Shown here one piece after another: positions 1 to 9,216 of a stretch of 64,000 nucleotides of DNA; the first letter of the stretch is position 1; every line of letters begins with the position of its first letter. Both the position numbers and the translations under genes were made by a program. Below the pieces are notes generated by a model that saw only the letters and a program-made list of their open reading frames with translations, had not been told where the DNA came from and did no database searches. This stretch comes from Acetobacter sp. (lineage in GTDB: Bacteria > Pseudomonadota > Alphaproteobacteria > Acetobacterales > Acetobacteraceae): positions 1-64,000 of the forward strand of contig JAAYUA010000004.1 of NCBI GenBank assembly GCA_012517935.1, written 5' to 3'.

Positions 1-287
1 CTTCCGGAAGATCCGACAGCAGAACATCGGCCCCTTTGAAGTCACTGACCTGTCCAGCAGTCAAATGAAGACGGACTGGACGACCTTCACCGTCACACAC
101 GGCATGCAGTTTTGAGTTCAGGCCGCCCTTTGTCCGTCCGAGATGGCGGGGAAAAGCCCCTTTTTAAGTAGAGAAGCCGCTATCCGCTGAGCTTTGAGAT
201 GGGTTGCATCGATCATCAGGCGCTTTGAACGGCCGGTCTGCTCAGTCAGTGCGACGAAGATCCGGTCAAAGACACCCAGGCCGCACT
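1..287 (-). mobile_element. IS5-family (IS427-like) transposase remnant, truncated at the window edge and at its 5' side
   Basis: Minus-strand translation gives LGVFDRIFVALTEQTGRSKRLMIDATHLKAQRIAASLLKKGLFP, then in another frame RHLGRTKGGLNSKLHAVCDGEGRPVRLHLTAGQVSDFKGADVLLSDLPE, typical of IS5-group DDE transposases. The homology stops near 287 after an in-frame TAG. Confidence 0.85.
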
Positions 288-612
288 AGCTATTGCTTGG
301 CCGTAGCAATGCAGTATCCGGTGTCTGGGTAGATATTGCTTGCCGGTCAAAAATCTATGAGGATTTCATGTGAAATAGGGGCAGCCCTAAAGGTCCATCG
401 CCAACCCACGCCCTGTCATATCCAACGTTCCGATGAGGGCAGGTTAGAAATCGCAAATGGGACTGCTCGTCGCTGTCTATAATATATGTCTCTGTAATGA
501 AGCGGTTTGACGCTGCTGTATAGCAATCCAGAGAGCGGAACGGTCTGCTTCTTTTTCCGCAAAGAGTGAAATTCTTCACGTAGAACGGGAAGTGGCAATC
601 AAGAATTTCAGC

Positions 613-771
613 TTATGGCTCTTCGCGCCCTCCAAACAGTCGAACATAATGCGATTGTTCTGAGGGTGTTGCATACGCGTATATACGGCGCTCGCGGTTT
701 TTCATCGGGAGGCCGTTTTCGTCGCCAGTAAACCGCATCTGCTGTCCAGCAGAGGGGTTACATACCAACAT
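613..771 (-). CDS. Short ORF (52 aa) of unknown function, MLVCNPSAGQQMRFTGDENGLPMKNRERRIYAYATPSEQSHYVRLFGGREEP
   Basis: Manual minus-strand translation; open from ATG (769-771) to TAA (613-615), between the IS remnant and tRNA-Gln. No homology evidence. Confidence 0.25.
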   Translation of the reverse strand: MLVCNPSAGQQMRFTGDENGLPMKNRERRIYAYATPSEQSHYVRLFGGREEP

Positions 772-825
772 GACGACTTGGTGAGTCGCGTATTAGGCAA
801 AAATTTTAGTTATTTATCGCTGATA

Positions 826-899
826 TGGCTGGGGGACCTGGATTCGAACCAGGGCTGACCGGGTCAGAGCCGGTAGTTCTACCGCTAAACTATCCCCCA
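826..899 (-). tRNA. tRNA-Gln (anticodon CUG)
   Basis: Reverse complement TGGGGGATAGTTTAGCGGTAGAACTACCGGCTCTGACCCGGTCAGCCCTGGTTCGAATCCAGGTCCCCCAGCCA folds as a cloverleaf; anticodon loop CTCTGAC; encoded CCA. Confidence 0.95.
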
Positions 900-1086
900 A
901 GCGGGATGCCTGCTTTCTCTGTAGTCGATGTTGAGAAAGCTCAGCAGTCGGTGTGAGCGGCTAGGTATCACTAGGAACGGAGGCTGACAACCCCTTTATC
1001 TTGAAATATTTTTCTTCCTGCCGTGAGAAAGGGCATATTTCCCTTGCTCCTCGGGTGCCGTGTAGTCACAATCAGAAGCAACAAAG

Positions 1087-2226
1087 GTGAAATTATCCAG
1101 GACCGGGCTTATGGAACCCATCGGCATCCGGCTGTCTGACCGGAGATTTCAGGCACCCCCTTTTCTTGATCAGGGCATAGTCGGTGCTTCTGCCGGGCAG
1201 TCCTTCCTGCCAAGGGCGGAGAATGGGAATTATCCATGCTTTGCTGCTCTGGATCTGGGAACCAATAACTGCCGGATGATGATTGCGAATGTATTGCAAT
1301 CTGGCGGTTATCGCGTGACCGAGACATTCAGCCGGGTCGTCAGGCTGGGAGAAGGGTTGCATCGCACAGGTTGCCTCAGCGATGTGTCGATCGACCGGGC
1401 TTTGACGGCGTTGCGCATGTGCGCCGAACGTCTTGAGCGCAAGCAGCCGATCAGTGTGCGGGCCGTTGCGACGGAGGCATGTCGCAGAGCGGCAAACGGT
1501 CTTGATTTCCTCCATCTGGTTCGGGACGAGACGGGTCTTGATTTCGAAATTATTTCCGCGCGGGAAGAGGTTGAGTTGGCCGTTGAAAGCTGCTCCAGCT
1601 TCCTGGGGAGATTTCCCGATAAATCCCGTGCGCTTCTGATTGATATCGGTGGCGGATCGACAGAAGTCGCCTGGGTCAGGTTGGGCTGGGGAAATGGCAG
1701 ACACCAGCTCATTGGCTATCAGAGCGTGCCTGTTGGTGTGGTGCTTCTTTCTGAAATGTTCGGCAATGGCCCTGGCAGCTATGAGGCTATGGTGTCCCAC
1801 GTTATGGAGCATTTGCGGGAATTTGAGGCTGTGCATTGCATCGGCCGGGAAATTGCCGCGGATCAGGTGTGCATGGTTGGCACTAGTGGGACAGTCACGA
1901 CGCTTGCGGCGCTCGACCTTGCGTTACCGAGATATATCCGCAGCGAGGTCGATGGTTATGTCCTCGTTGCTGAAGCTGCTGAACATGCGACCACGCTGCT
2001 CAGGAACATGACGCAGGACGAATTGCTGGACCATCCCTGCATCGGGGAAGAGCGTGCGCAATATGTGTTGCCCGGGTGTGCTATTTTTGAGGCAATTCAG
2101 AGATTTTGGAAAATTCCGGTCACTGTTGCAGACAGGGGGCTGCGCGATGGGATGCTGATGCGTATGATCCGCGGCTTTTCACGATCGGGGCCAGTGGCTG
2201 GTGGTTTCCGCCAGCGGGGCGGCTGA
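1087..2226 (+). CDS. Ppx/GppA family phosphatase (short form)
   Basis: ALDLGTNNCRMMIANV, ATEACRRAANGLDFL and LLIDIGGGSTEVAWV (ASKHA ATP-binding motifs); followed directly by rlmE. Start codon uncertain (GTG 1087 or later). Confidence 0.9.
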   Translation: MKLSRTGLMEPIGIRLSDRRFQAPPFLDQGIVGASAGQSFLPRAENGNYPCFAALDLGTNNCRMMIANVLQSGGYRVTETFSRVVRLGEGLHRTGCLSDVSIDRALTALRMCAERLERKQPISVRAVATEACRRAANGLDFLHLVRDETGLDFEIISAREEVELAVESCSSFLGRFPDKSRALLIDIGGGSTEVAWVRLGWGNGRHQLIGYQSVPVGVVLLSEMFGNGPGSYEAMVSHVMEHLREFEAVHCIGREIAADQVCMVGTSGTVTTLAALDLALPRYIRSEVDGYVLVAEAAEHATTLLRNMTQDELLDHPCIGEERAQYVLPGCAIFEAIQRFWKIPVTVADRGLRDGMLMRMIRGFSRSGPVAGGFRQRGG

Positions 2227-2248
2227 TCGGTGCAGACAGGATTTTGAG

Positions 2249-3085
2249 ATGACGCGTATGACTGGGAAAAAGACTACAGGTTCTTCGGGTGGAGGGCCGA
2301 GAATCCCGGGAAAGGCGCGAAGCAGCAGTGCGGCACCGGGGCAGAGAAATTCTGCGGATGATGCTCAGGCTGTGCAGACAGTTCGGGCCAAGACCGTCAG
2401 TCTCAAAACATCACGCGGTCGCACGACGGCTCAGCAGAAATGGCTCGCCCGTCAGTTGAACGATCCCTATGTGCAGGCAGCACGTCAGCAGGGATGGCGT
2501 TCCAGAGCGGCTTTCAAGCTTATCGAGCTTGATGATCGCTTCAATCTGATTCGACCGGGTCAGAAGGTGCTTGATTTGGGTGCCGCCCCTGGTGGCTGGA
2601 TGCAGGTTGCCTTGAAGCGTGGGGCCGCCAGGGTTGTTGGCATTGATCTTCTGCCGATTGATCCCGTGCCCGGCGGTGAGGCCTTGATGGGCGATTTCAC
2701 GGATCCGGAGATGCCGGCGCGACTGATGGAACTGCTGGATGGTCGCCCTGATCTTGTGATGTCGGATATGGCACCAAATACGACGGGACATTCCGCGACG
2801 GATCACATCAGGATCATTGGACTGGCTGAAGGTGCGCTGGATTTCGCTCTGGAAGTGTTGGCGCCAGGGGGAGGATTCATCGCCAAGGTGTTTCAGGGGG
2901 GCAGCGAGAAGCAGATGCTGGACTCAATGAAACGGGTCTTTACAACCGTGCGTCATGCGAAACCTCCCGCCAGTCGCAAGGACTCAAGCGAGCTTTATGT
3001 GGTCGCAACAGGTTTCAGGCCGGAGCGCCTCAAGGAGATCAAGGAACATCTGTCCTTTGCGACGGATGGCGAGAAAGACGAGTGA
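2249..3085 (+). CDS. rlmE: 23S rRNA (uridine-2'-O-)methyltransferase RlmE/FtsJ
   Basis: DPYVQAARQQGWRSRAAFKLIELDDRF and VLDLGAAPGGWMQVAL SAM motif; DLVMSDMAPNTTGH. Confidence 0.95.
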   Translation: MTRMTGKKTTGSSGGGPRIPGKARSSSAAPGQRNSADDAQAVQTVRAKTVSLKTSRGRTTAQQKWLARQLNDPYVQAARQQGWRSRAAFKLIELDDRFNLIRPGQKVLDLGAAPGGWMQVALKRGAARVVGIDLLPIDPVPGGEALMGDFTDPEMPARLMELLDGRPDLVMSDMAPNTTGHSATDHIRIIGLAEGALDFALEVLAPGGGFIAKVFQGGSEKQMLDSMKRVFTTVRHAKPPASRKDSSELYVVATGFRPERLKEIKEHLSFATDGEKDE

Positions 3086-3100
3086 AGTAGAAAATATCGT

Positions 3101-3130
3101 CCCTCTGGTAACGTGATCGATGCCAGAGGG
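3101..3130. terminator. Hairpin between convergent rlmE and the 3149-3619 gene
   Basis: CCCTCTGG - 14 nt - CCAGAGGG inverted repeat in the convergent gap. Confidence 0.55.
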
Positions 3131-3148
3131 GATGAAACAGCAAGATTA

Positions 3149-3619
3149 TCAATCTCTTGTCTGCAGAACAGTATTCAGCTGTTTCTCGTATTTCTTGTAG
3201 GAGCCGCTGGGCACGCATCCCATATCTTCAAGATCTTCGAGTGCAACGCTTCGGTTGATCCAGTTATTGACGTCGTTGAATTTGATTTTCTTTGGGATGG
3301 CTTTTGTTTCAAAGATAGATGGAGTTGTGTGTCCATCTTGAATGCCGAAGAGAGAGAAGCCGGTATCTTTCCCTCCTGCGGCTCTGGCGTCGATTTCACC
3401 GCAGACGAAATTTCCATCTTCTGTATGCGTTTGGCGGATTTTTCGAAAAATCGTTTTTTCAGGAAATTTGAATCTTGCTGCTGTGTTTTTTATGGCGGCG
3501 CTGACTTCCGATGTGGTTACATTGCTGTTGTCGGCAATCGTTTGAGCGTGAGCCGTCATCGTCAAGGCGATCAGACAGAATGAGGTGATGCCGGAAAAAA
3601 TGTGAGAATAGCGTGGCAT
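3149..3619 (-). CDS. Putative exported protein of unknown function
   Basis: MPRYSHIFSGITSFCLIALTMTAHAQT signal peptide; then FVCGEIDARAAGGKDTGFSLFG; internal ATG of the 3149..3925 ORF. Confidence 0.6.
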   Translation of the reverse strand: MPRYSHIFSGITSFCLIALTMTAHAQTIADNSNVTTSEVSAAIKNTAARFKFPEKTIFRKIRQTHTEDGNFVCGEIDARAAGGKDTGFSLFGIQDGHTTPSIFETKAIPKKIKFNDVNNWINRSVALEDLEDMGCVPSGSYKKYEKQLNTVLQTRD

Positions 3620-3821
3620 ATTTATCTTATTCCTAGGGTAAAGCCTGATTATGCCTCTGAGTGACATGACAGGCAAAATATCAGGATGTTTTCTGTCACC
3701 GTATACAATATGAAGGCGATACCTGAGATAGCATCCAGTGAGATGTTTCGGTATTAGGGTCCGGAGTAACCGAAGAGTGAGGCCATAATGGTTGGACAGG
3801 CTGTTTTGTGGGTGCTGTATG

Positions 3822-5321
3822 CGGACTGATGTCCCCTTGAGGTCCGCTGTCGTGGATCTGGGTTCCAACTCGGTGCGTCTGGTCGTTTTTGAGGGTATAT
3901 CCCGAAATCCTGTTCCAATTTTCAATGAAAAAGTGGTTCTGAAGCTGGGGCAGGGTCTGACGAAGACCGGCAGGCTGAATGAAAGTGGTGTTGAAAGAGC
4001 GTTCGAGGTATTGAGCCGCTTTTACGCTATTGCCCACAGCATGGGGGCCTCACCCTTTGAAATATTGGCCACTGCTGCGGTTCGTGATGCCAGAAATGGT
4101 GCTGAATTCATAGATTCCATACGCCGCTGGATGCCGGATGTGCCGATACGCATCCTGTCGGGCGAAGAAGAAGCAGACCACTCCGCAACTGGTGTAAGAT
4201 GCGGCATTCCGGAAGCAGATGGTCTGGCTGCCGATATCGGTGGGGGATCACTTGAGCTGATTCATCTGGCAAGGACAGAACGGCTTGAGAGCACCAGCCT
4301 GCCCTTGGGGGTGATACGCCTGCGGGACCGGTCTGGAGGCGTGCTTGCTCAGGCTGCCTCAATTGCCGGAGAAGATATCACGGGCGTTTCGTGGTTGTCG
4401 CAGGTGAAAGGCAAAACGCTTTATCTTGTTGGTGGGGCGTTCCGTGCCTTGGCGCGATTGCAGATCGCACGCACAGGCTATCCGCTGAATATCCTCCATT
4501 ATTATACGCTTTCATGTGCTGAAGCGACGGAAATGGCAGATTGGCTGATTGCGACATCCCGTCGCACTCTGGAACGCCTGCCTCATGCGCCACGTAAACG
4601 TCTGGATGATGTGCCATTTGCAGCAACGGTTCTGCGGCGACTGATCCGGAATGTTATGCCCGACCGCATCGTGTTCTGCGTCGATGGTTTGAGGGAAGGC
4701 TGGTATGCGCTGAATGTCGCGCAAAGCCTGCAGAGTCAGGACCCGGTGATCGCCAGGGCGCATGAAATGTGTATGCGTCTTGGACGCAGCAATGAATTGC
4801 CGCGTGCTCTGTTCTCCTGGACGGATTCGCTCTTTCCTGATGAAACGGCTGGAGAAAGACGCCTGAGAGAGGCGGCATGCTGGTTTTCGGACACAGGAAG
4901 CCACGATCATCCGGAATATCGTGCTTGGCAGAGCTATCTTCGGGTGCTTCTGGTGCATGGCGGTGGATTTGATCATCACGCCCGTGTTTTTCTCGCTCTG
5001 GTTCTGGCCGTTCGTTATGAAGCAGGTCCGGAGGAAGCGTTTCTTGCTCCTTCAAGGCAACTCCTGAATCAAGCTGATTTCAGGAAGGCCATGATTCTGG
5101 GACTTGCCTTGCGCCTTGCCTGTTCCCTTTCCGGAGGAACGGAGACGTTGCTGCGTGGGACTGAACTTATTTTCAAGGGAAAGCGGATCAGTCTGCGTCT
5201 GACATCTGCCTGTGTCGCTGTTCAGAGTGACTCGGTTCGTCGCCGTTTGACCCGTCTGGGACAGGTCATGGGCATGGAGACAGGCATTGAAGACGAATAT
5301 GTGCCTTTGATGGAGGAGTGA
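3822..5321 (+). CDS. ppx: Exopolyphosphatase (Ppx/GppA family, long form)
   Basis: SAVVDLGSNSVRLVVFE, LATAAVRDARNGAEF, LAADIGGGSLELIHL and a long C-terminal region. Start chosen at MRTDVPLRS. Confidence 0.88.
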   Translation, partial: RTDVPLRSAVVDLGSNSVRLVVFEGISRNPVPIFNEKVVLKLGQGLTKTGRLNESGVERAFEVLSRFYAIAHSMGASPFEILATAAVRDARNGAEFIDSIRRWMPDVPIRILSGEEEADHSATGVRCGIPEADGLAADIGGGSLELIHLARTERLESTSLPLGVIRLRDRSGGVLAQAASIAGEDITGVSWLSQVKGKTLYLVGGAFRALARLQIARTGYPLNILHYYTLSCAEATEMADWLIATSRRTLERLPHAPRKRLDDVPFAATVLRRLIRNVMPDRIVFCVDGLREGWYALNVAQSLQSQDPVIARAHEMCMRLGRSNELPRALFSWTDSLFPDETAGERRLREAACWFSDTGSHDHPEYRAWQSYLRVLLVHGGGFDHHARVFLALVLAVRYEAGPEEAFLAPSRQLLNQADFRKAMILGLALRLACSLSGGTETLLRGTELIFKGKRISLRLTSACVAVQSDSVRRRLTRLGQVMGMETGIEDEYVPLMEE

Positions 5322-5330
5322 AAACTCCTC
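5313..5330. terminator. GAAA-loop hairpin spanning the stop codons of two convergent genes
   Basis: GAGGAGT-GAAA-ACTCCTC perfect 7-bp stem; ppx stop at 5319-5321, SBP gene end at 5330. Confidence 0.55.
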
Positions 5331-7063
5331 TATTTAACCTGTAGTTGAGAGAAGAGAACTTCATACAGCGTTGTGTAGAAATAGTTTTTCACATGAGGTG
5401 AAACGAGTTTCACGCTGTTCATTTCGATCATGGGCACGACGGGCGAAAGTATCTGGAATTCCTTGTCGATTTTCTTCCAGAGTTCGATGGTTTGCTCGGA
5501 AGACAGGGATGTATCCGATTTTGCCTGATCGATTTGTTTTTGAATTTCCTTGTCGCAGAAGCCGGATATATTGATTGAACTGTCCGACCCTGGATGAAAA
5601 TTTTCACACCCGAGAAGACTGTCAAGAAAATTGGAGGGTGAAGGATAATCATGCGCCCATGATTTGATTGAAATCTGGACATGGTTTGAGGAGTTCTGGA
5701 TGTATGAAAAAAACACGCCGGGATTCAGTGTGCGCAGGCTGGCATCATAACCCATTTGGCGCAATGCATCCTGAAGCCACATTCCCATAGCCATTTCGAT
5801 ACTGGCTGAGGAGGTCAGGACCGTGACTTTCTGTCCGACCGTGCCGCTGAGGCGAACGAGCTCCCGGGCTTTTTCCATATCGGGTGCAAGCCATTTTTCA
5901 GCGGGCTGTTCGGGTGATGCTCCCTTGCTCCATGGACATGAAGGGTCTGCGCCGGGGACGGAGGATGGAATCATGCTGCAAAGTGGCGTGGCCAGAGCAC
6001 GACCGCCATAGAAAATGGCAATCGCCCGACGATCCATGGCGTAGTTAACTGCCTGACGTGCAAGCTGATTGTTAAAGGGCGGAATATTCGTGTTCAGGAA
6101 CGCATAGTAAGCTTGGGGATGCGGTTCGATGTGCGTCTGCCCGGGGAAGCGGGATCCCAGTTCCCCCAGGCGATCGAGCGGAATGGGATCTGCAATCAGG
6201 TCATATTGCCCATTTTCAACGGCAGTGACGGCTGATTCATTCTCTATTCCAAAAGTATATTCAATAACATCGGGATATCCGTCTGGCTGGGCAGACTGAT
6301 CCCACACATGGAAGTAGGGATTACGTTCCATGCGCATGCCGCTGTCGGGATTATAGCTGACAATCTTGTAAGGGCCCGTGCCAATGGCGGGCGTATTGCC
6401 CAGATCATGCAAAGGCGTGTCGGCTGGCAGGATGCTTGCATGCGTGAATGCCAGTTTTTGCAGGAATTCAGCGTCAGGTTTGTTTAGATGGAAAGTGATT
6501 GTGTGTTTTTGCGGATCGGTGACGACACCTTCGGAAAGTGTGCACTGTGATGGATCATGCTGACAAAGATCGGCGCCAAGAATTGCGGAGTAGAATGCGC
6601 CGGAAGTTGGAGAGCCAATAATGAAAATCCGACGTATTGATGCGGCAACATCTTCAACTGTTACTGGACGGCCATCGGAAAATTTAATGTCTGGTCGCAG
6701 TTTGAAGGTCCAGGTTCTTCCATTATCTTCCGGTTCTGGCAGGGATTCCGCCAGATCGGCAACAAGTTCATTTCCGGCAGAGCCACGCTCTTTCCTGAAA
6801 CCGACAAGGCCATCATAGATATTTGCAAAAAGATCGATATATTTTGCAGCATAGTTGATCTGTGGATCAAGCGTTCCGCCGGAAGAGGAGGCGACCAGAC
6901 GCAGGGTTCCTCCTTTCTTCGTTTCATCGAAAATGTTTTGCCTGTCTGTCTGTGCCAGAGCGGGGACAGTCGAAAGCAGGCCAATCAGGAAAGTGGTGGA
7001 AAGAAGAAAACGCGAAGAAACTGACCGGAATACGTGTCGTGAAATATTGAGTTGTGACGACAT
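5330..7063 (-). CDS. ABC transporter substrate-binding protein, family 5 (peptide/nickel type)
   Basis: Signal peptide, KKGGTLRLVASSSGGTLDPQINY, FANIYDGLV, TWTFKLRPDIKFSDGRPVTVEDV, IGTGPYKIVSYNPDSGMRMERNPYF. Confidence 0.92.
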   Translation of the reverse strand: MSSQLNISRHVFRSVSSRFLLSTTFLIGLLSTVPALAQTDRQNIFDETKKGGTLRLVASSSGGTLDPQINYAAKYIDLFANIYDGLVGFRKERGSAGNELVADLAESLPEPEDNGRTWTFKLRPDIKFSDGRPVTVEDVAASIRRIFIIGSPTSGAFYSAILGADLCQHDPSQCTLSEGVVTDPQKHTITFHLNKPDAEFLQKLAFTHASILPADTPLHDLGNTPAIGTGPYKIVSYNPDSGMRMERNPYFHVWDQSAQPDGYPDVIEYTFGIENESAVTAVENGQYDLIADPIPLDRLGELGSRFPGQTHIEPHPQAYYAFLNTNIPPFNNQLARQAVNYAMDRRAIAIFYGGRALATPLCSMIPSSVPGADPSCPWSKGASPEQPAEKWLAPDMEKARELVRLSGTVGQKVTVLTSSASIEMAMGMWLQDALRQMGYDASLRTLNPGVFFSYIQNSSNHVQISIKSWAHDYPSPSNFLDSLLGCENFHPGSDSSINISGFCDKEIQKQIDQAKSDTSLSSEQTIELWKKIDKEFQILSPVVPMIEMNSVKLVSPHVKNYFYTTLYEVLFSQLQVK

Positions 7064-7093
7064 ATTATCAGTTTCTCCTTCAGATGCCTGTTT

Positions 7094-7978
7094 TCAGGGA
7101 CGGAACATGGGAATGGTCGCAACCGGACTCAATCCGGCAGCTTTGGCTTCGGCATTGGCAAGTTCAGGATCGTCTCCCAGCTTTTCTCCGTGAATCCCCC
7201 CGAGAACCCAGAGACTGCTGATGCCTGCGTTTTGTGCGCCAAGAATATCGGTCGCCAAGGCATCACCAACAGCGATGCATTTCTCCGCGGGAAGGCCGAT
7301 CAGTTCCAATACGGATGTATATACGCCAGCAAAGGGTTTTCCGATCCAGTGGGCGGTTCCTCCTTTCTGCTCGTAGATACGGGCGAGAAGACCGGCGCAG
7401 ATCAGTCGGACGCCGCCGCGGATGACTTCCATGTCCGGGTTGGGACAGATCATCGGCAGGCCATGAGCGCAGGCCGCATCCAGAATATCGTTATAGCCAG
7501 CAGGATCGCTTTTGCCGCGACGTTCATCCGGGCCAGTGTTCATCAGAAACGAAGCTTGCGCGGGATCGTTGGTCAGCGTCAGTCCGAGCTCTTCAAACAA
7601 GGCCAGATCATGATTGCCGCCAATATGCAGAACCTGATCGCCGAGTGTCGAAAGCCACGGGTGTTGCTCGTGGAGTTCAATTTTATCGCGGTCGAGAAGA
7701 AGACGCCGGGTGACTTCTCCGCTGGTCATGACACCATCATGAAGATCGTCAGTGATGCCCATATTGCGCAGCTGTTCATGAACAATATCGGCAGGGCGGG
7801 GTGCGTTGGAAAGAAAAACCACACGTTTCCCGGCTGCGCGCAGGGATCGCAATGCGTCGACTGAGCCGGGGAAGAGAGCAATGCCGTCGTGCATTGTGCC
7901 CCACAGATCGATGATCCAGCCATCATACTGGTCGATCAGAGGGGTGATTCCAGAAAATGTCTGCATCATTCGGTTCAT
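7094..7978 (-). CDS. HAD-superfamily hydrolase, class IIA (NagD-like)
   Basis: DGWIIDLWGTMHDG, VVFLSNAPRPADIV, IGKPFAGVYTSVLELIGLPAEKCIAVGDALATDILGAQNAG. Confidence 0.9.
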   Translation of the reverse strand: MNRMMQTFSGITPLIDQYDGWIIDLWGTMHDGIALFPGSVDALRSLRAAGKRVVFLSNAPRPADIVHEQLRNMGITDDLHDGVMTSGEVTRRLLLDRDKIELHEQHPWLSTLGDQVLHIGGNHDLALFEELGLTLTNDPAQASFLMNTGPDERRGKSDPAGYNDILDAACAHGLPMICPNPDMEVIRGGVRLICAGLLARIYEQKGGTAHWIGKPFAGVYTSVLELIGLPAEKCIAVGDALATDILGAQNAGISSLWVLGGIHGEKLGDDPELANAEAKAAGLSPVATIPMFRP

Positions 7979-9048
7979 CTGGATGAAACTTTCAGATCCG
8001 CGATGCTGTCCATATTTTCCCGCCGAAGAATATCGAGCAGTTCCTTTTTCAGACGTGGGATAAGTGCCGGGCCATCGAAAACGAAGGAACTGTAGACCTG
8101 CACCAGATCAGCACCCGCGCGGAGCCGTTCGACGATATCTGCGCCGCTTTCAATACCGCCGCAACCGATAAGCGTCAGCTTTCCTCCGGCTTCTGATGAG
8201 ACATTGCGAAGCATTTCGGTCGCCCGTGTTTTCAGGGGACGTCCGGAAAGCCCGCCACTTTCATGTGCAAACGGGCTGCGCAGATCATCGGGGCGGGAGA
8301 TCGTGGTGTTTGAAATGATCAGACCTGAAGCGCCCCCTTCGATGGAAGCGCGGACGATGGCGGGGATATCGGCATCAGCCAGATCCGGAGCGAGTTTGAT
8401 CAGAAGGGGAGGAGCGCTGGCATGTCGGGCGCTGATGGCATCAAGAAGGCCGCGTAATTTTTCAGCACTCTGAAGCTGGCGCAATCCTGGGGTGTTGGGA
8501 GAGGACAGGTTGAGAACAATATAATCCACATAGGGTTTCACGCGCGCCACAAGTTCAGGATAATCCTTCTCGGGGTCTGCTCCGGTTTTATTGATGCCGA
8601 TATTCGCCCCGATCGGCACACCAGCGCCAGCTTCCCGTCCTGATTTCAGGCCACGATGAAGCCGTGCGAGGCGCTGGCTGAAGCGATCGATCCCGTCATT
8701 ATTGAAGCCCATTCTGTTGATGATTGCCCGATCTTCATCGAGACGGAACAGGCGGGGCTTCGGATTGCCGCTTTGGGGGCGGGGCGTGACCGTTCCGGCT
8801 TCGACAAAACCAAAGCCAAGGCGTGCCAAGGGGCGGATGACGCGGGCATTCTTGTCAAATCCGGCTGCGATGCCGACAGGGTTGGGAAAGCGCATTCCAA
8901 GCGCGCGCGTGGCCAGAGCTGGATCGTCTTTTTCTCTTTTCCAGGGAAGAGAGAGGCCCATCGCCAGAGAATCTATGGCGAGATTATGCGCTTTTTCGGG
9001 GTCCAGTCTGTGAATCAAGGGGAGTGCGGCTGATGTGGGGTCGAACAT
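7975..9048 (-). CDS. pyrD: Quinone-dependent dihydroorotate dehydrogenase
   Basis: NPVGIAAGFDKNARVI, FVEAGTVTPRPQSGNPKPRLFRL, YIVLNLSSPNTPGLRQLQ, LIGCGGIESGADIVERLRAGADLVQVYSSFVFDGP. Start at MFDPTS; ATGA overlap with the HAD gene. Confidence 0.95.
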   Translation of the reverse strand: MFDPTSAALPLIHRLDPEKAHNLAIDSLAMGLSLPWKREKDDPALATRALGMRFPNPVGIAAGFDKNARVIRPLARLGFGFVEAGTVTPRPQSGNPKPRLFRLDEDRAIINRMGFNNDGIDRFSQRLARLHRGLKSGREAGAGVPIGANIGINKTGADPEKDYPELVARVKPYVDYIVLNLSSPNTPGLRQLQSAEKLRGLLDAISARHASAPPLLIKLAPDLADADIPAIVRASIEGGASGLIISNTTISRPDDLRSPFAHESGGLSGRPLKTRATEMLRNVSSEAGGKLTLIGCGGIESGADIVERLRAGADLVQVYSSFVFDGPALIPRLKKELLDILRRENMDSIADLKVSSR

Positions 9049-9177
9049 GCCAGTGCGTTCCGTATGCAAGCTGATACTGCGTTGAGGCAGGAATAAAGAT
9101 AATATTGTGTGTTTCGTTATCTGCACGAGGTTTCGGCTGCAATGGCGGGGCGGAAAATATTGGCGCACATATTTTGT

Positions 9178-9192
9178 GTTCCTCATATGTTC
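9178..9192 (+). promoter_or_regulatory. LexA (SOS) box upstream of dinB
   Basis: GTTCCTCATATGTTC, exact match to the alphaproteobacterial consensus GTTC-N7-GTTC, 24 bp upstream of the dinB ATG. Confidence 0.8.
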
Positions 9193-9216
9193 CTTGTGTG
9201 CCACAATGGTTCTGTC

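Noticed and set aside
1093-1836. 247-aa minus-strand ORF over the first Ppx/GppA gene
   Set aside because: Overlaps motif-supported coding sequence; no independent support.
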